From NCBI GenBank assembly GCA_021432605.1, contig MU271149.1, positions 1,302,001 through 1,366,000 on the forward strand: 64,000 nucleotides of DNA, written 5' to 3'. Both the position numbers and the translations under genes were made by a program. This stretch comes from Coniochaeta sp. PMI_546 (taxonomy: Eukaryota > Ascomycota > Sordariomycetes > Coniochaetales > Coniochaetaceae). Each line of letters starts with the position of its first letter. The stretch's first letter is position 1. Below are positions 33,767 to 44,633 of this stretch, piece after piece. The notes beneath the pieces were generated by a model. The model was given only the letters and a program-made list of their open reading frames with translations. It was not told the DNA's origin and did not search any database.

Positions 33767-36700
33767 ATGGCTGACCAACAAGTTAAGACTGCATTGCGCA
33801 ACTATGCCCAAGTTGAGGGCGTAGAACAGTCCGTGGAAGACACCAGGCCTTCCCTCCGGCTGACCATGTTCAGCTCGCGGGAGGAGATCCTGGCCTTCTT
33901 GATGGCTGACCCTCCCAAGCAGACTTCGTCTGACACGAATAAAGCTGCTGCTGCTCCTAACACTGATCATCGACCGGGAAAGGAGAACGAAGACTCAGGA
34001 ATGCAGCGTGACCAGAGCATGGTAGCTCTGAAGCAGAAGCTTGCTGAGATCGATACCAATGCAGACGATGAGCTCTTCAAGTTTTCCTACTTGAAGTAAG
34101 TTATTGCTCGAGCCACGAATGAGAAAGAGGCTAACCTGAAGCTCGATAGCGTCGGCAAGTACGTTGTGGGCCCGATGTTGAACGGCAACACGTCCATCGA
34201 GTCTGACGATAGCCTTATTGTTAAGAGCCGTCGGGCAATTGAAGCTTCAGACGATCAGGGTGTTGCGGTCGCCGAAGATATCGGCACGGGCGGCCCGTTA
34301 TCAGGAGAGGGTGCTGAGGGAGACGACCCATCATTTCCAAGAGTGAAGAATTCCGATTTGGGAGAGGACCTCGATGTTGGCCGCAATGAGATCGTCGACG
34401 CGAAAATCTATAGAGCTGTCGCAGCCGGCGGCAGTGATAACCTCACTGAGATCGTCGATGAGATCGTTGATGAGATCGTCGTTGGAACCGTCGTCGACGA
34501 CAGCAAGGTCCCGCGTGATCCGCCCATCACGCCTGCAATTGAAGAGCGCATCTGGTGGAAGAACGACTTCATCGTCATCAAGAAGTCGACTCTTGGAGGA
34601 CTCGGTGTCTTTGCCGCCAAGGACCTCGAATACGGCGATAAGATCCTCGAGGAGATGCCACTGCTGCACACCAACAACTGGGGTATCTCGAACAAGTACG
34701 ACTCTCTCAGCGACGAAGATAGAGAGCTCCTCCATACCCTCCACAAGTTTTCGACCAATCCAAGTGCACACGTCCTCGAGAAAATTCGTCGCGCCAATTC
34801 GTAAGTTGATCCTTTTACTTTGTTTGTGTTTGATTTTGGGAATGCTGCTGTTCCTGCTTCGTTGATGGATTGCTGTGTTTCAAGAAAGCTTTTTCCCGCC
34901 TTGCCTGTATCTTGTTCACGTCTTGGGTGAGGCGCACATTGCCCTCGAACCCTGGGTGCTTCTCTCATCTCTCGCACCTTCCCCATATTTCTAACCGACA
35001 GCACGCATCTGCGCAAACGAGTGGACTGCCAAAATCTGATAAGACCTTCCCGACTTCAACGTCGTGTGTCACTTGTGCGGGCCGCACCTGATGCATTATC
35101 TGTATCGGACATGATGCGCGATATGGGAGGAAAGGAGGACCATTGCCAGCTGAGCCGCTCAGAGCAATGGCATTCTGCCTCAAATGCCAAAAGTTCAGCG
35201 AACATTCATTGTCCCTCGGCCGCCAGCCTTTCAGATACCAAGCAAGCCGGCAGAATACCTGCCAGCCTATCCAAAGCAATACCACTCGGCCGACAAGTTC
35301 AGATCGATGGAGCACGCGCCCCAAAACAATCTCACACCGAACATCGGCCTGTACATCCAGCGTATGCATGTACCAAATACTGTCAGATTCTGAATCGGAG
35401 TGATGGGTAGCAATCCAGCTCAATCGATGCTGATAGCCTGGAAAGCCATCTCTGAATGGACCAAGATGCAAGGTCAACTGAGGCTCCGCTACCCTCGGCT
35501 AAATCGACAGCGCCTGGTCTCTCTGAGCGTCCAGATGAGTTGGAAAGCTAAGTCGCAATGCTCAAGCCCCTCACTTTTCAGTCGTCTGCTCTCTTCGCGT
35601 TCTTGTGGGCCGTGGCAACCAACGCCGATATGAACGTTCAGGTCGACTGCTGTTCTGTGCATTCTCTTCCTGAAAGCCAAATCCCGACACATATCTTTCC
35701 ACTGCGCTCACTTATTCTTTCGACCGAAGGCAACCTTTGGTGTTGACGAGGCAACGTGGCATTCCGACTATGATCATCAGATCAAGCAATTGTCAGCAGC
35801 GCGTGCGTCAAACAGACTCGCAATCGTTGGAATGCATCCTGAGATTTTCGCGAGTCAGTTCGGGAGCGACGGCAGGTGCACATACAACCCGCATTCGTCG
35901 CCTCGCGAGTTCGCCATCGAGCTTCTTCTGAGGAAGCGTGACATGAGTTGACGCGCGCTGAGCACAAAGACGTGGGGAATAGGGGTCAACCCTAACCCTT
36001 TTGCCTATCAGGTCTTGTCCGGTGCTGCACATCCTCTGGCTGCATCTACCATGCTTGATCTGTCCCTAGATCTTGGGAACGCTTGGTTGAGAAGTATGAC
36101 TCAGTGTCATTGTCGGCGAATATGTGTGTCGATTTTGATGTACCAGATACTGGGTCCTTGATGCCAGGCATGTGTTGCTGTGGATCAGCCTCCACCAAGA
36201 TCTGGTCACCCTTAGCCTTGGATGGTTATGACCAGCTGGGTTAACCTTCGTGTTCGAATATCTGGCCAAAGATGCAAGCTGGGAACTGGTGAGCGTCTGT
36301 TGAGAGCTTGACGTTCTTGGTACAACAAAAGAGGTGGAGAGTCTGAGTGTGATCACGCAAGCCCTGGGGTCCGGAGAGGCAGCATCGGAATTGTGATTTC
36401 CACCCGGGAACGGCGTCTTTATTGCTGTTGTGGTACTGCTGATCGTTGTTCGCGCTTATTCTGCTGTTGTACGCTTTGTTGACCACTTGTAGGTGTTAGC
36501 AAGTGCTGACACTGCAGCTGGTTTTGTTTGTTGTCTGATGCGCTCCTTCGAAAGCGTAAAAAATAAATGATGGCTGACATTGACATACAGGTTCCAATTG
36601 CCAAAAGGTGTCGCCATTTACTCGGTTGCGTCGCGCTTCAACCACGCATGCTTGCCAATTCGAAATGTCAACTATGTGATCAATGGCAGAGGTGACGCAA

Positions 36701-36897
36701 AGATCACGTTCACGGTCTCGAAAAACGTTCCAAAAGGAACCGAGCTTACCATCTGTTATGGCGGCCGACCAGAGCAGCTTCTTCGAGGCTTCGGGTTCCG
36801 CTGCAAGTGCGGAGGGTGTGATTCTCTGACCGACAAGGAAGTCGAGTCCATCATGAAGACATTGCGAGGTGATGGAAACTGGACCAACCCGTGGTGA
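33767..36897 (+). CDS. SET-domain protein, split by a 1.79-kb intron
   Basis: SET proteins methylate lysines on histones or other proteins; the substrate here is unknown. The model is join(33767-34095, 34150-34800, 36591-36897), 428 residues. The SET domain starts near residue 250 (STLGGLGVFAAKDLEYGDKI) and, after the long intron, continues with the catalytic ASRFNHACLPIRNV (NHxC motif) and GTELTICYGG. A Cys-rich post-SET tail follows (FRCKCGGC). The splice IRRANS|FQLPKGVAIYS keeps phase and makes family sense, so the interval 34801-36590 (GTAAGT...ACAG) is an intron. Upstream of SET there is an acidic linker with the direct repeat EIVDEIVDEIV (about 34447-34485). Start ATG 33767 (MADQQVKTALRNYAQVEG) has context AACATGG. 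The protein belongs to the small multi-copy fungal SET group. Confidence 0.82.
35046..35951 (+). pseudogene. decayed ORF pieces inside the SET-gene intron
   Basis: Several protein-like stretches lie in order on the + strand but in different frames with stops between. They are a Cys/His segment (NVVCHLCGPHLMHYLYRT, about 35055-35108), another with a CxxC (MAFCLKCQKFSEHS, about 35165-35210), a Pro-rich run from about 35184 to a stop at 35393 (FIVPRPPAFQIPSKPAEYLP) and a 3' piece from about 35720 ending at TGA 35949-35951 (ASNRLAIVGMHPEIFASQFG). This looks like one former gene broken by frameshifts and stops. I do not recognise the family. Confidence 0.4.
35988..35999. repeat. short telomere-like repeat (AACCCT)2
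   Basis: Two exact units AACCCTAACCCT occur inside the SET-gene intron, just downstream of the decayed ORF. It is the complement of the fungal telomere unit TTAGGG, but the length is only 12 nt, so chance is quite possible. Confidence 0.3.
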
Positions 36898-39800
36898 GCA
36901 CCGCCTTTCTTGATCGCTCACTTGGTGCAGCCAATGGTGAGAAATGGTCATCGAGAATGCCCCGAGACTGCCTCTGTATTTTTCGAATTGAAGTTTGGCC
37001 GAAGACTCCGACAAGATACTTTACTAGTACCGAAGCTGACTTCCAGGAAGTTTCGTCGCCCTGGTGAACTTAATCTTCGTTAGACAAAAACCCATATAGC
37101 GGCAGGATTTCGAGGGTCAAGGAATATTGGTTGAAAATCATCTGGACAGCATGACACTATCATCAAGACAGAGCACCCGAATTCAGGCAGATGTCATAGT
37201 TTCATAGTTGCATTCTATATCCGGTGCGGGCGACGACCAGAAGTCGCAGCAGATGCCAATGAGCGCGCAGGTACCAAATGGAACAATTCTTCTCTCTTGT
37301 TCTTTGGAGAAACCTTTTCAGAGATCTAGTCACTTTAGACTGGATCAGGTGAAAGGCTCGATAGTTAGAAGTCCAGAAGTGCTGAGACGGATGGCGTTTG
37401 TCTTTCAGAGTTCTGTGGTGGATGAGCAATGAAGTAAGGTACCTTGAGTTGCCTCCTCACGTCCGCGAGAATTGACAGGTGCATTGAAGGCGAAGTTAGG
37501 CAAATAATGAGCCTACCTGATGGTAGAAACCTGCTAGCACGTTGGGCAACACCAAATTTGGCAGGAGATTGTGTCGTGTCTTGGCCGTTACAGAATCTGG
37601 CTAATGCCGCTGGTGTGGGCTCTTTTCTGGGTTGGAGAATGACCACGGTTGATGATCTGGCATGTCCTGACCTATTCCTCAGTCGTCAGCCATTAAAGGT
37701 CTTGTATTTTTCAAGGTCCCACGGTACCATCTTCCCCAGCGTGCAGCCATTCCAGGGCCGTTTGGATTCCAATTTCACCCTTATCTATATTGCCCCTTTT
37801 CCAATCGCCGATATAGCAATGCTCTGTTTTCAGGCATGCTACATCACTCGTGGTTCACGAACATGGTTTTCATCAAGTCACGCACTGCTGATCCTATGGT
37901 AGGGATAGTCGAACTGTCCTCGGGATCGAGTTCACATTCCTCTCACCGGCCTGGCTGAGACGCTTGGCCATCGCATCGAGATCATTTTCATCACCATCTC
38001 TATCTCGTTTTTCCGGTATGTAACCTCACTTTGCCATCTTGAATGACTCTTGAGAAGATCCCTTGACTGACTTGATTCATATTGAGTTTTTTCGACTTTT
38101 ACATCGGGTACTTGCATCTAACACACGTGACTGCATATGAGAAGGGGCCGGTCTTTGAACCGGTCATCTTCACCGACCTTGAAAGTTAATGATCACGTAT
38201 CAATGGCTCCCCTCATCTATCTTTCTGGATTCTCTTTGTCTCTTCTTGATCCTGGGCGCGGACTCAGCTCGGAGGTAACAGCTAATCGTGAGTCCCTCAT
38301 CTACGTCAGATTGTTTGCAGTGGACAGCTAGCTTGTTATGTGAATTTCACGATCAATGAATCATTAGTCTCGCACCTAAGGGCTCCTTTGGCGACTACCT
38401 CCTTACCAGTCGCCCAAACTTTCTTGATGATACAACTCTCCCTCAGGAATTACGGTGACCATGACAAGCTCGACTGAAAGATGACCCCGTAAACGGATGA
38501 GGAAATCTCCATGCCTCACGGCATATGTTACCGCTGCTCCGACGACTCTCTTAACTTATCCCCGCGTGCTAACCCTCCTGACACTTCACGGTAGTCGAGT
38601 CCTAGACTAGACTGGCCCCCTTTGCAGAGTTCTTTCAGGCATATTCCTGGTCTCTCAGTCTAAAGTGGAACCTCCCAATCATGATGTCCCGCCCAAGGTC
38701 CCGGCACCTTTCTTCAACTGGCTTCTATTCCTACCACGATGATTATGCGTGCCTCCTTCGTAAGGTATAATCCTGGGTAGATGAAACATCGGTGAAATGT
38801 AACTGCAATGCCATGGCTGGTGGCCTTTCATCCACATCATTTTCAACATCAACATTCAACAACCTTTCGGCATCTGAAAGAGATAACTGATGCTCGGGAA
38901 GTCGTGTTTCCTCAGGCCAACACCTATTCCAGTCATAATTATCTGCTATACAAGACCCATCACCAGAGTCGCACTCTTGCGGGAGGGCTAGCTGTCCAAA
39001 GGAGTCACACGCCTAGTTTGTCGTTTAGCAATAGAAATCTATAACATCAATCATCTCGACCTCCCGCGTCCAGAAGTTGGATTACCATCTTGTGTACTGG
39101 TTACGAGGTTCGGAAAGACTGTCGACGGGAAGCCGGGTTTCATGTAAAGATGAACCGGCGAGGAAGAGGGTCGGCGGTCTTGGTGTCATGTCGGTTCAAG
39201 GTTTCAACGTGGCGTTACACGTGTCTTGGGAGTGGCATAGCATTGGTATTATTAAGCTTTGTCTTTACACTTTGTCCCATAGATCGATAGCTGTCGGAAC
39301 CCATTTCCTTCGGCAAACCGATGCGGATTTGGTCGTGAACAGCGCCATAACCTCGACGGGTCTCATGCGCACCCACAGTTACATCTCGGTGTACAAGTGC
39401 AAGTTGTGAAAATGAGCTGTTGCCGCTCAAGCATTGTCAATGCACTACCTCCATAGTCTCTGCTCTCCCTAGGTAGTATTTGCCACAGGGGTATGTCTAC
39501 TGTTTAGCTCATCCAATGATTACTCCACTTGAGGTTGCTCAAGTCTGCAAACTCTACCTCGATGCAGTGCTATGTGTCCCGGTTGGTGGTTGACAGGTGA
39601 GATTAGGTGGCGTGGCTTCCGTGAGGTATCATAGTTACAACAGCACAGCTCCTGTGAGATGTCGGTATACTTTCTGTCCGAGTTAGTTCACACATTCCCG
39701 TGTCTCACAGGCGTGAATCGCTCCGAGTGGCTTAGGCAGAAGAGCCTATGCATTGAGTCTTGTCCAGCGGTCACGAGAGCTACGGTCCATACATACTACA

Positions 39801-40639
39801 TAGTCTCCGATCAGGACGACTTAGCAGACTAGATACCGCTAAGGCGACAATAAGCATCAATCCTCTACGTAATTTCCAGGCGTGCTATCTTCGTATTGTC
39901 AGTAGTCTGACATCAATGCTCGGGGTATCTGATACTACCGTCGAGTTCATCGCAGTTGTCCTGAGCGCCGATTGCGTTCCGCAGCCTGCGGACCACTTTT
40001 CCCAGTTCAACTTGGGTGAAAAACGCTTCAGTACCTCATGACCGCTCGTCAACTGAATATCAGCACAGCCGATAGCACGGTGCTATTTGTGAAGGAGACC
40101 GTGTTGAAAGCTGCATGTACTGGAAGAGCAGCGCTGACCCTCGAGACTTGAGAAGTGCTACGTTACTGTACGTTCTCTGTGACAGATATGGTGCGTCATC
40201 CTGTTTTGTAACTCTTGTGTGTGACGTTTCGTTTGACCTCGGCATGTTTGACTATCTCTGATTCCATGGAGAACATCCTGTGATTCCCAGTTGGGTAGAA
40301 GGCAGTGCTTCCGAGTGGACAACTTTGGCGGACATGTAGACACGCGATAATGTCCGCTGCCAAGTCTCCGTTATGTCGCACCTTGCACCTTGGAGCATGC
40401 AAAAGTATGACTGAGTTGTTTTGAGCTGCCGGTCATGGGCCTGAGTTGAACAACTACGTCTCCGTCATACCTCGCGGCTCTTGTGGAGTTCCAGGGACCG
40501 CGTCATGACTTGGTTTCAGGCAGCTCTCTGACTTAAGATCTGGAGATGAGAAGAGATATAAACGCTCTAACTCATCATTACCAGCCATACTCAGTTCTTA
40601 ACCAATTTCTGGAAAGAGTTCTGCATCCCACTTCTCAAC
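36898..40639. other. gene-poor region, central part
   Basis: 3.7 kb with stops in all frames and no ORF that looks like a known family; the longest (37444-37902, +) has no domain I recognise. The sequence is less GC-rich than the genes. It may hold old, degraded elements, but no LTR or terminal inverted repeat was found by eye. Confidence 0.45.
40557..40562 (+). promoter_or_regulatory. TATA box candidate for the secreted Thr/Val-rich gene
   Basis: TATAAA lies 78 nt before the ATG at 40640, and a pyrimidine-rich stretch follows it. The spacing fits a fungal core promoter. Confidence 0.5.
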
Positions 40640-41314
40640 ATGCTTCATCAGAACCTTCGAACCCTCCTGCTGCATATTGCTGTAGGGCTAGTCTCTACTC
40701 TACCTTTTTCTCCAGCAGGGGATGTTCGCAGAATGCCGGAGAAACTGGCCGTAGAGCCCATCAACAACATCGATCGAGAGTTTCTCAGCAACAGCACCAG
40801 CTCGAGAACGTCGACTACGGTCTTCTTCGCACCTCATACAAGCACAACAGTCGAGCACTCCAGCGTTGCACCTCCATTGTCTGGATCGACGGGTTCATCG
40901 GTTCATGGCATCAGGACCGTGACCGTTCCGTGGAGTCCTACCTCTACGTCTTCGTATTCTGTCCATATCATCACTATTACATCTCCTTGGCCATCGATTA
41001 CGCCCACAATAACGGTTCCAATCCCGTTGTCATCCCCCACCACCCCCTCACTCTCGGTCCAGACCGTAACAATGACGGGTTCCGAATCACCAGCACCTGT
41101 TGTGGTGACGGTAACAAACTCTCCCGAGGCGTCGGTGCCAGCGGTTGTCACTGTGACGAGCCCTCCACAACAACCCGTACCTGAAGTTGTCACGGTCATT
41201 GACACGACGGTTACGGTATACATCAGTTCCGGTATCTTGACAGTGCTGCCGACTGTCACTGTGACAGCTACGACACCGCAGGGACCTGATGTTGTTACCG
41301 TCACAGCGGTCTAA
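40640..41314 (+). CDS. secreted Thr/Val/Ser-rich low-complexity protein
   Basis: The gene has one exon and 224 residues. The N-terminus (MLHQNLRTLLLHIAVGLVST) is a signal peptide with a likely cleavage near residues 25-28. The mature part is Ser/Thr/Pro-rich, has almost no Cys and carries many V-T-V-T cores (PVVVTVTNSPEASVPAVVTV). The DNA of these cores is rich in GTCACNGTGAC-like palindromes, so the opposite strand also reads VTVT. A TATA box lies upstream. Such proteins are usually O-glycosylated wall or surface proteins. No family is recognised and no GPI signal is visible, since the chain ends in TVTAV. I think it is a real gene, but with moderate certainty because the composition is so simple. 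Confidence 0.6.
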   Translation: MLHQNLRTLLLHIAVGLVSTLPFSPAGDVRRMPEKLAVEPINNIDREFLSNSTSSRTSTTVFFAPHTSTTVEHSSVAPPLSGSTGSSVHGIRTVTVPWSPTSTSSYSVHIITITSPWPSITPTITVPIPLSSPTTPSLSVQTVTMTGSESPAPVVVTVTNSPEASVPAVVTVTSPPQQPVPEVVTVIDTTVTVYISSGILTVLPTVTVTATTPQGPDVVTVTAV

Positions 41315-43540
41315 GAATGGATCGTGAGACATGACATAAAGAAGTCGGAAGAAAATAGTAGAAATTTGATTGGATGTGGATGATGGAGCTATTACGGAGC
41401 TGGCCTCTGGAAGTTGTGCGTCCTTGAGGACGAAGGAAAGATATGTCGAAAATGGTGCTCAGAAAAAAGGGACACAGGGAAAAGGGGATCAAAAGGGGTT
41501 TTCCAAATTTTGATGACACGATAGGCGCATGTAAAATGCTCTGTGATAAGTATGCAGTTTGTCACAACGAATCTCTCTACTATATCGGCGAGCTCGTCGA
41601 CAAGAACATATCACCGTTGAGACTCCGAACTCCGGCTATGGCCGGCCTAGGATGTAGTCCGTAATTGAGTGGAGCCCGAACACCACGGCACAAGAGCCGC
41701 CAGATCCGGGACGAATACTGGGTCAGAATTTGAGCTCTTGCAGCAAGACTAGAAATGGGCTATGTCGTTATGCTTCATACTCGAGTTACTCTGGCTACCA
41801 GTGGTTTCCTTGGAACCATTTTACTGAATCTAGATAGCGATGAAAGATTTCTTCGTGGACGGCTCTCGATAACCGAAAAACTTGCTAGATACCCCTTGTA
41901 CGGTCAAAATGTTACACTTCGGCCCATTGAAAACAACAACTGAACCATTAAGTCCCGAGCCCATGAACGGTCAGCATTGACTACATTCAGTTCAAATGTC
42001 ATGCGTGAAGAAGACAATGGTCATTGGACTCAATCGCACGTGGCCAGAGAGCGTTGAGGTCTGATTGTCCCCACCATCTCGACCAATTATCTTGGAACGG
42101 ACGACGTTTTGGCAGATCGAGATCGAGGAAAGCAAGGAACTTTCGCTCCGCTCCTAGCAACCAGCACTTGATTCAGCACAAGGGATGGTATCACTGTGGC
42201 GCTTAGCGGTCAGAAATGGTGGGCGTCTGAGGGTGTGCTGTGGGAATATCCCATTCGACCAGCGCATCTCGGCCTGGGGGAAGCGACGAAAGGCTCCGAA
42301 AGCTGGTTGATCGGGACCGTGAGTGAGACACAGAGCACGGCCCGCCTTGACATCCCGAGATGCTGGCGCTCTTCCTTCTGAAAAAGGTACACGTGTAGTT
42401 CACTGTTGACGAGAAGCAAACAGTCCAACCACCGGCCTGGCTGGTGCATCGAGCATAGCCGCGTCTAGCAACGGTAAGGGAGTTCGATTCGCTACAGACA
42501 CCAAGATTCAGCGCACACAGACCCGTGTCAGTGTGTGTATCCGCACCAAGTTCAGTGTTTGCCACGAAACTAGTGTTTGAACTTCAGCGCCTCCTCATAA
42601 TCACAGTTAATTCTTTGTCTCTGTCCCTGTTCTCTCTCTCGGCCAGGATCAGAATAGTCCAAAAGCTTAAATATGAGGACACAAAGTTTGAGTAATAGAA
42701 TTATATTTCTTTTTCCTGTTAGAAATTCGACGATAGAATCTTGCGTCACAGAACGATCATCTTTCCATTTCCACAACGTCTGAGTGGCATTGCCCTGGAC
42801 CAATAACGAGCCGTACCGAATGTGCGGTTTAGTCGCCGACCTCTTTGTAGTGATAACGTCACACTTCGGCGCAACTTTGCATGAATGCCTCATCTCAGGA
42901 ATGCGACGTGGGCCATACTTCCGTTTATGTGAAGAGAGCGTTTTTCAAATAAGTCCGTTTTGAGGTGACGTATCGTAGTTGTCATGAATGAGGTGTCTTA
43001 TCTTGGGGCCTTCATGTACCTTGGGTAGGTACCTTAGCTTTGCTGCGAGACGTGTTTTTTCCTCCAAACTTAAAAACTCGTCAAAGAGTTGAGTATATTC
43101 TTCTTTCACTCGTCATTGCGGATGTCCTTGTATAGTCCTTGCATAGACATAGTCATTCATGATAATCGCAGCAGTTAACGATGCGAGGGCAACCCTGAGT
43201 ACAGCATCTCTTCATTGAAGAGACGTTTGAATGTACAGTAAAGTAGCTCAGTGATCTGCACATTGTTTTGAAAAGCGCCTTCAGTGGTAGTGGATGCTGA
43301 CAGACGATTTCCAGTGTCGTCCCACCGCCACCCACCCAGACACCACTTTACCACTTTCTAGAACGTGCGATACCAAGGCACATACATCCGCTTTTCCGTC
43401 GAATCTGTGTCGAGTGTCTGCAAGTCGACATCGTAGATTATGATGCAGTGAGACATTGGGGGAGCAGTCGAACCAACATTCGGCTGCGGCAGTAGAAGCC
43501 TGGGCTGAGACGTATCGCTGCTTGTAGTACTTGATTATGC
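41315..43540. other. gene-poor region, right part
   Basis: 2.2 kb without a supportable gene. A tRNA-B-box-like string (GAGTTCGATTCGC, near 42480) has no matching A box or stem. Short AGGTACC-type strings near 43015-43035 are common in this genome's spacers. Confidence 0.45.
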
Positions 43541-43960
43541 CTATGTATTAGATAGTGACTTACTTGGAATCATTCTTCTGCCATGACCAGCATCTGAGGA
43601 ATCCGTGCAGTTCAAAATCACACCGGCAGTTTGATCTACGTGTGGGTGCTGCTGGGTGGAAGAGTTGACTCTAACATCAGGAGTGGTGAAGCCCTGAGGA
43701 GGAGATATGTTGGCGGCTGTTGAACGTACATTGAACCACAAGGTGATTCAAGTTGTCATTTACCCTGCATATGTTGAATCAGGATGAGAGACTCCAGAGC
43801 TCACCAGATCGTTGAAGTCTGCCTCGTTGCACCGGCTGCGAATGCCCTGGCTGTTGGAGATCTTGGAGCAATGGTCAGACCACACTGCCGCACTTTGATG
43901 GAGTAATAGCCGCCGGTGGCCTGGCAGACTCGAGTTATAGTAGTTTACAGCTCTTGGTCT
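43541..43960 (-). pseudogene. possible decayed LysM-domain gene
   Basis: Read on the - strand, the segment 43880-43763 gives DHCSKISNSQGI, then ADFNDL and DSTYAG before a stop. This follows the fungal LysM pattern (DxC..I....GI...F..N.....L..G). Just upstream, another frame gives VCQATGGYYSIK, which fits the start of a LysM repeat. Just downstream, 43741-43541 gives a Thr/Pro/Gln linker ending AGVILNCT, like the spacer between LysM repeats. The pieces are in different frames, so the gene, if it was one, is broken. LysM proteins bind chitin or its fragments. The call rests on pattern memory only. Confidence 0.3.
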
Positions 43961-44633
43961 TGGACAGCGGCCTGTGGTTGCGCGCGGCTGCCCCAATTTC
44001 GCGACTGGTGGCATAGCCGGTTCAGGAGTTAGGGGCTGTTGGTTTGATCGCGCATTCACCAGTGCATGGTCGCCTGCAAAGCAAGTTGAGGGGCTATCAT
44101 GTCTTACTCTGTTCTCAATCTATGTCCATCAAGAGGCGGCGCAGCAGACAATTTCTTGCAGCACGTCTGTTCAGGACACGGCCCCGGCGACCACGTCTGT
44201 CAGACTGGCGTCAGACTGGTGCCGTGGATGTGGCCGTGGTGAACATTCATTTTCCTTACTCGACCAGTGAAGAGAGCCGGGCGATACTCTAAGACAGAAA
44301 TACAACCATATAATTTTGCAGAGAATAATGTTCAGCAGGTTTAGTACAAATCAAACCACCACAGCCAGGGTATCATATGTCAAGCATGGAAATACATGGG
44401 TTGTCTGTCTAGAAACAGTACGCATGTCCAAACTCCTACGCCGCCAAGATGCTCCGTATACTCCAGTCGGCCGACCCCCAGATACCGAGTTTCGAAGATC
44501 CTATACGCCAGGAAGACAATAAAACAACGCCCGATAACAGAAGAATGATGAATGATCGAAACTTGCTGAGCTGCCACTAGAGTCCAGGTACTATGCCTTT
44601 TGAAGCGTAGACACCTTGGACAGAAGACAAACT
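43961..44633. other. intergenic region left of the F-box gene
   Basis: 3' flank of the F-box gene and spacer towards the LysM-like remains. No gene supported; short overlapping ORFs here have biased but non-protein-like composition. Confidence 0.4.

Noticed and set aside
37444-37902. 152-codon + ORF in the gene-poor region
   Set aside because: No domain, signal or conserved pattern; expected by chance in a stretch this long.
40546-41184. 212-codon + ORF overlapping the secreted VTVT gene
   Set aside because: No signal peptide; composition typical of a frame shadow. The 40640 frame has the signal peptide and TATA spacing.
42425-42500. tRNA-like B box (GAGTTCGATTCGC)
   Set aside because: No A box at the right distance and no acceptor or anticodon stems could be paired.
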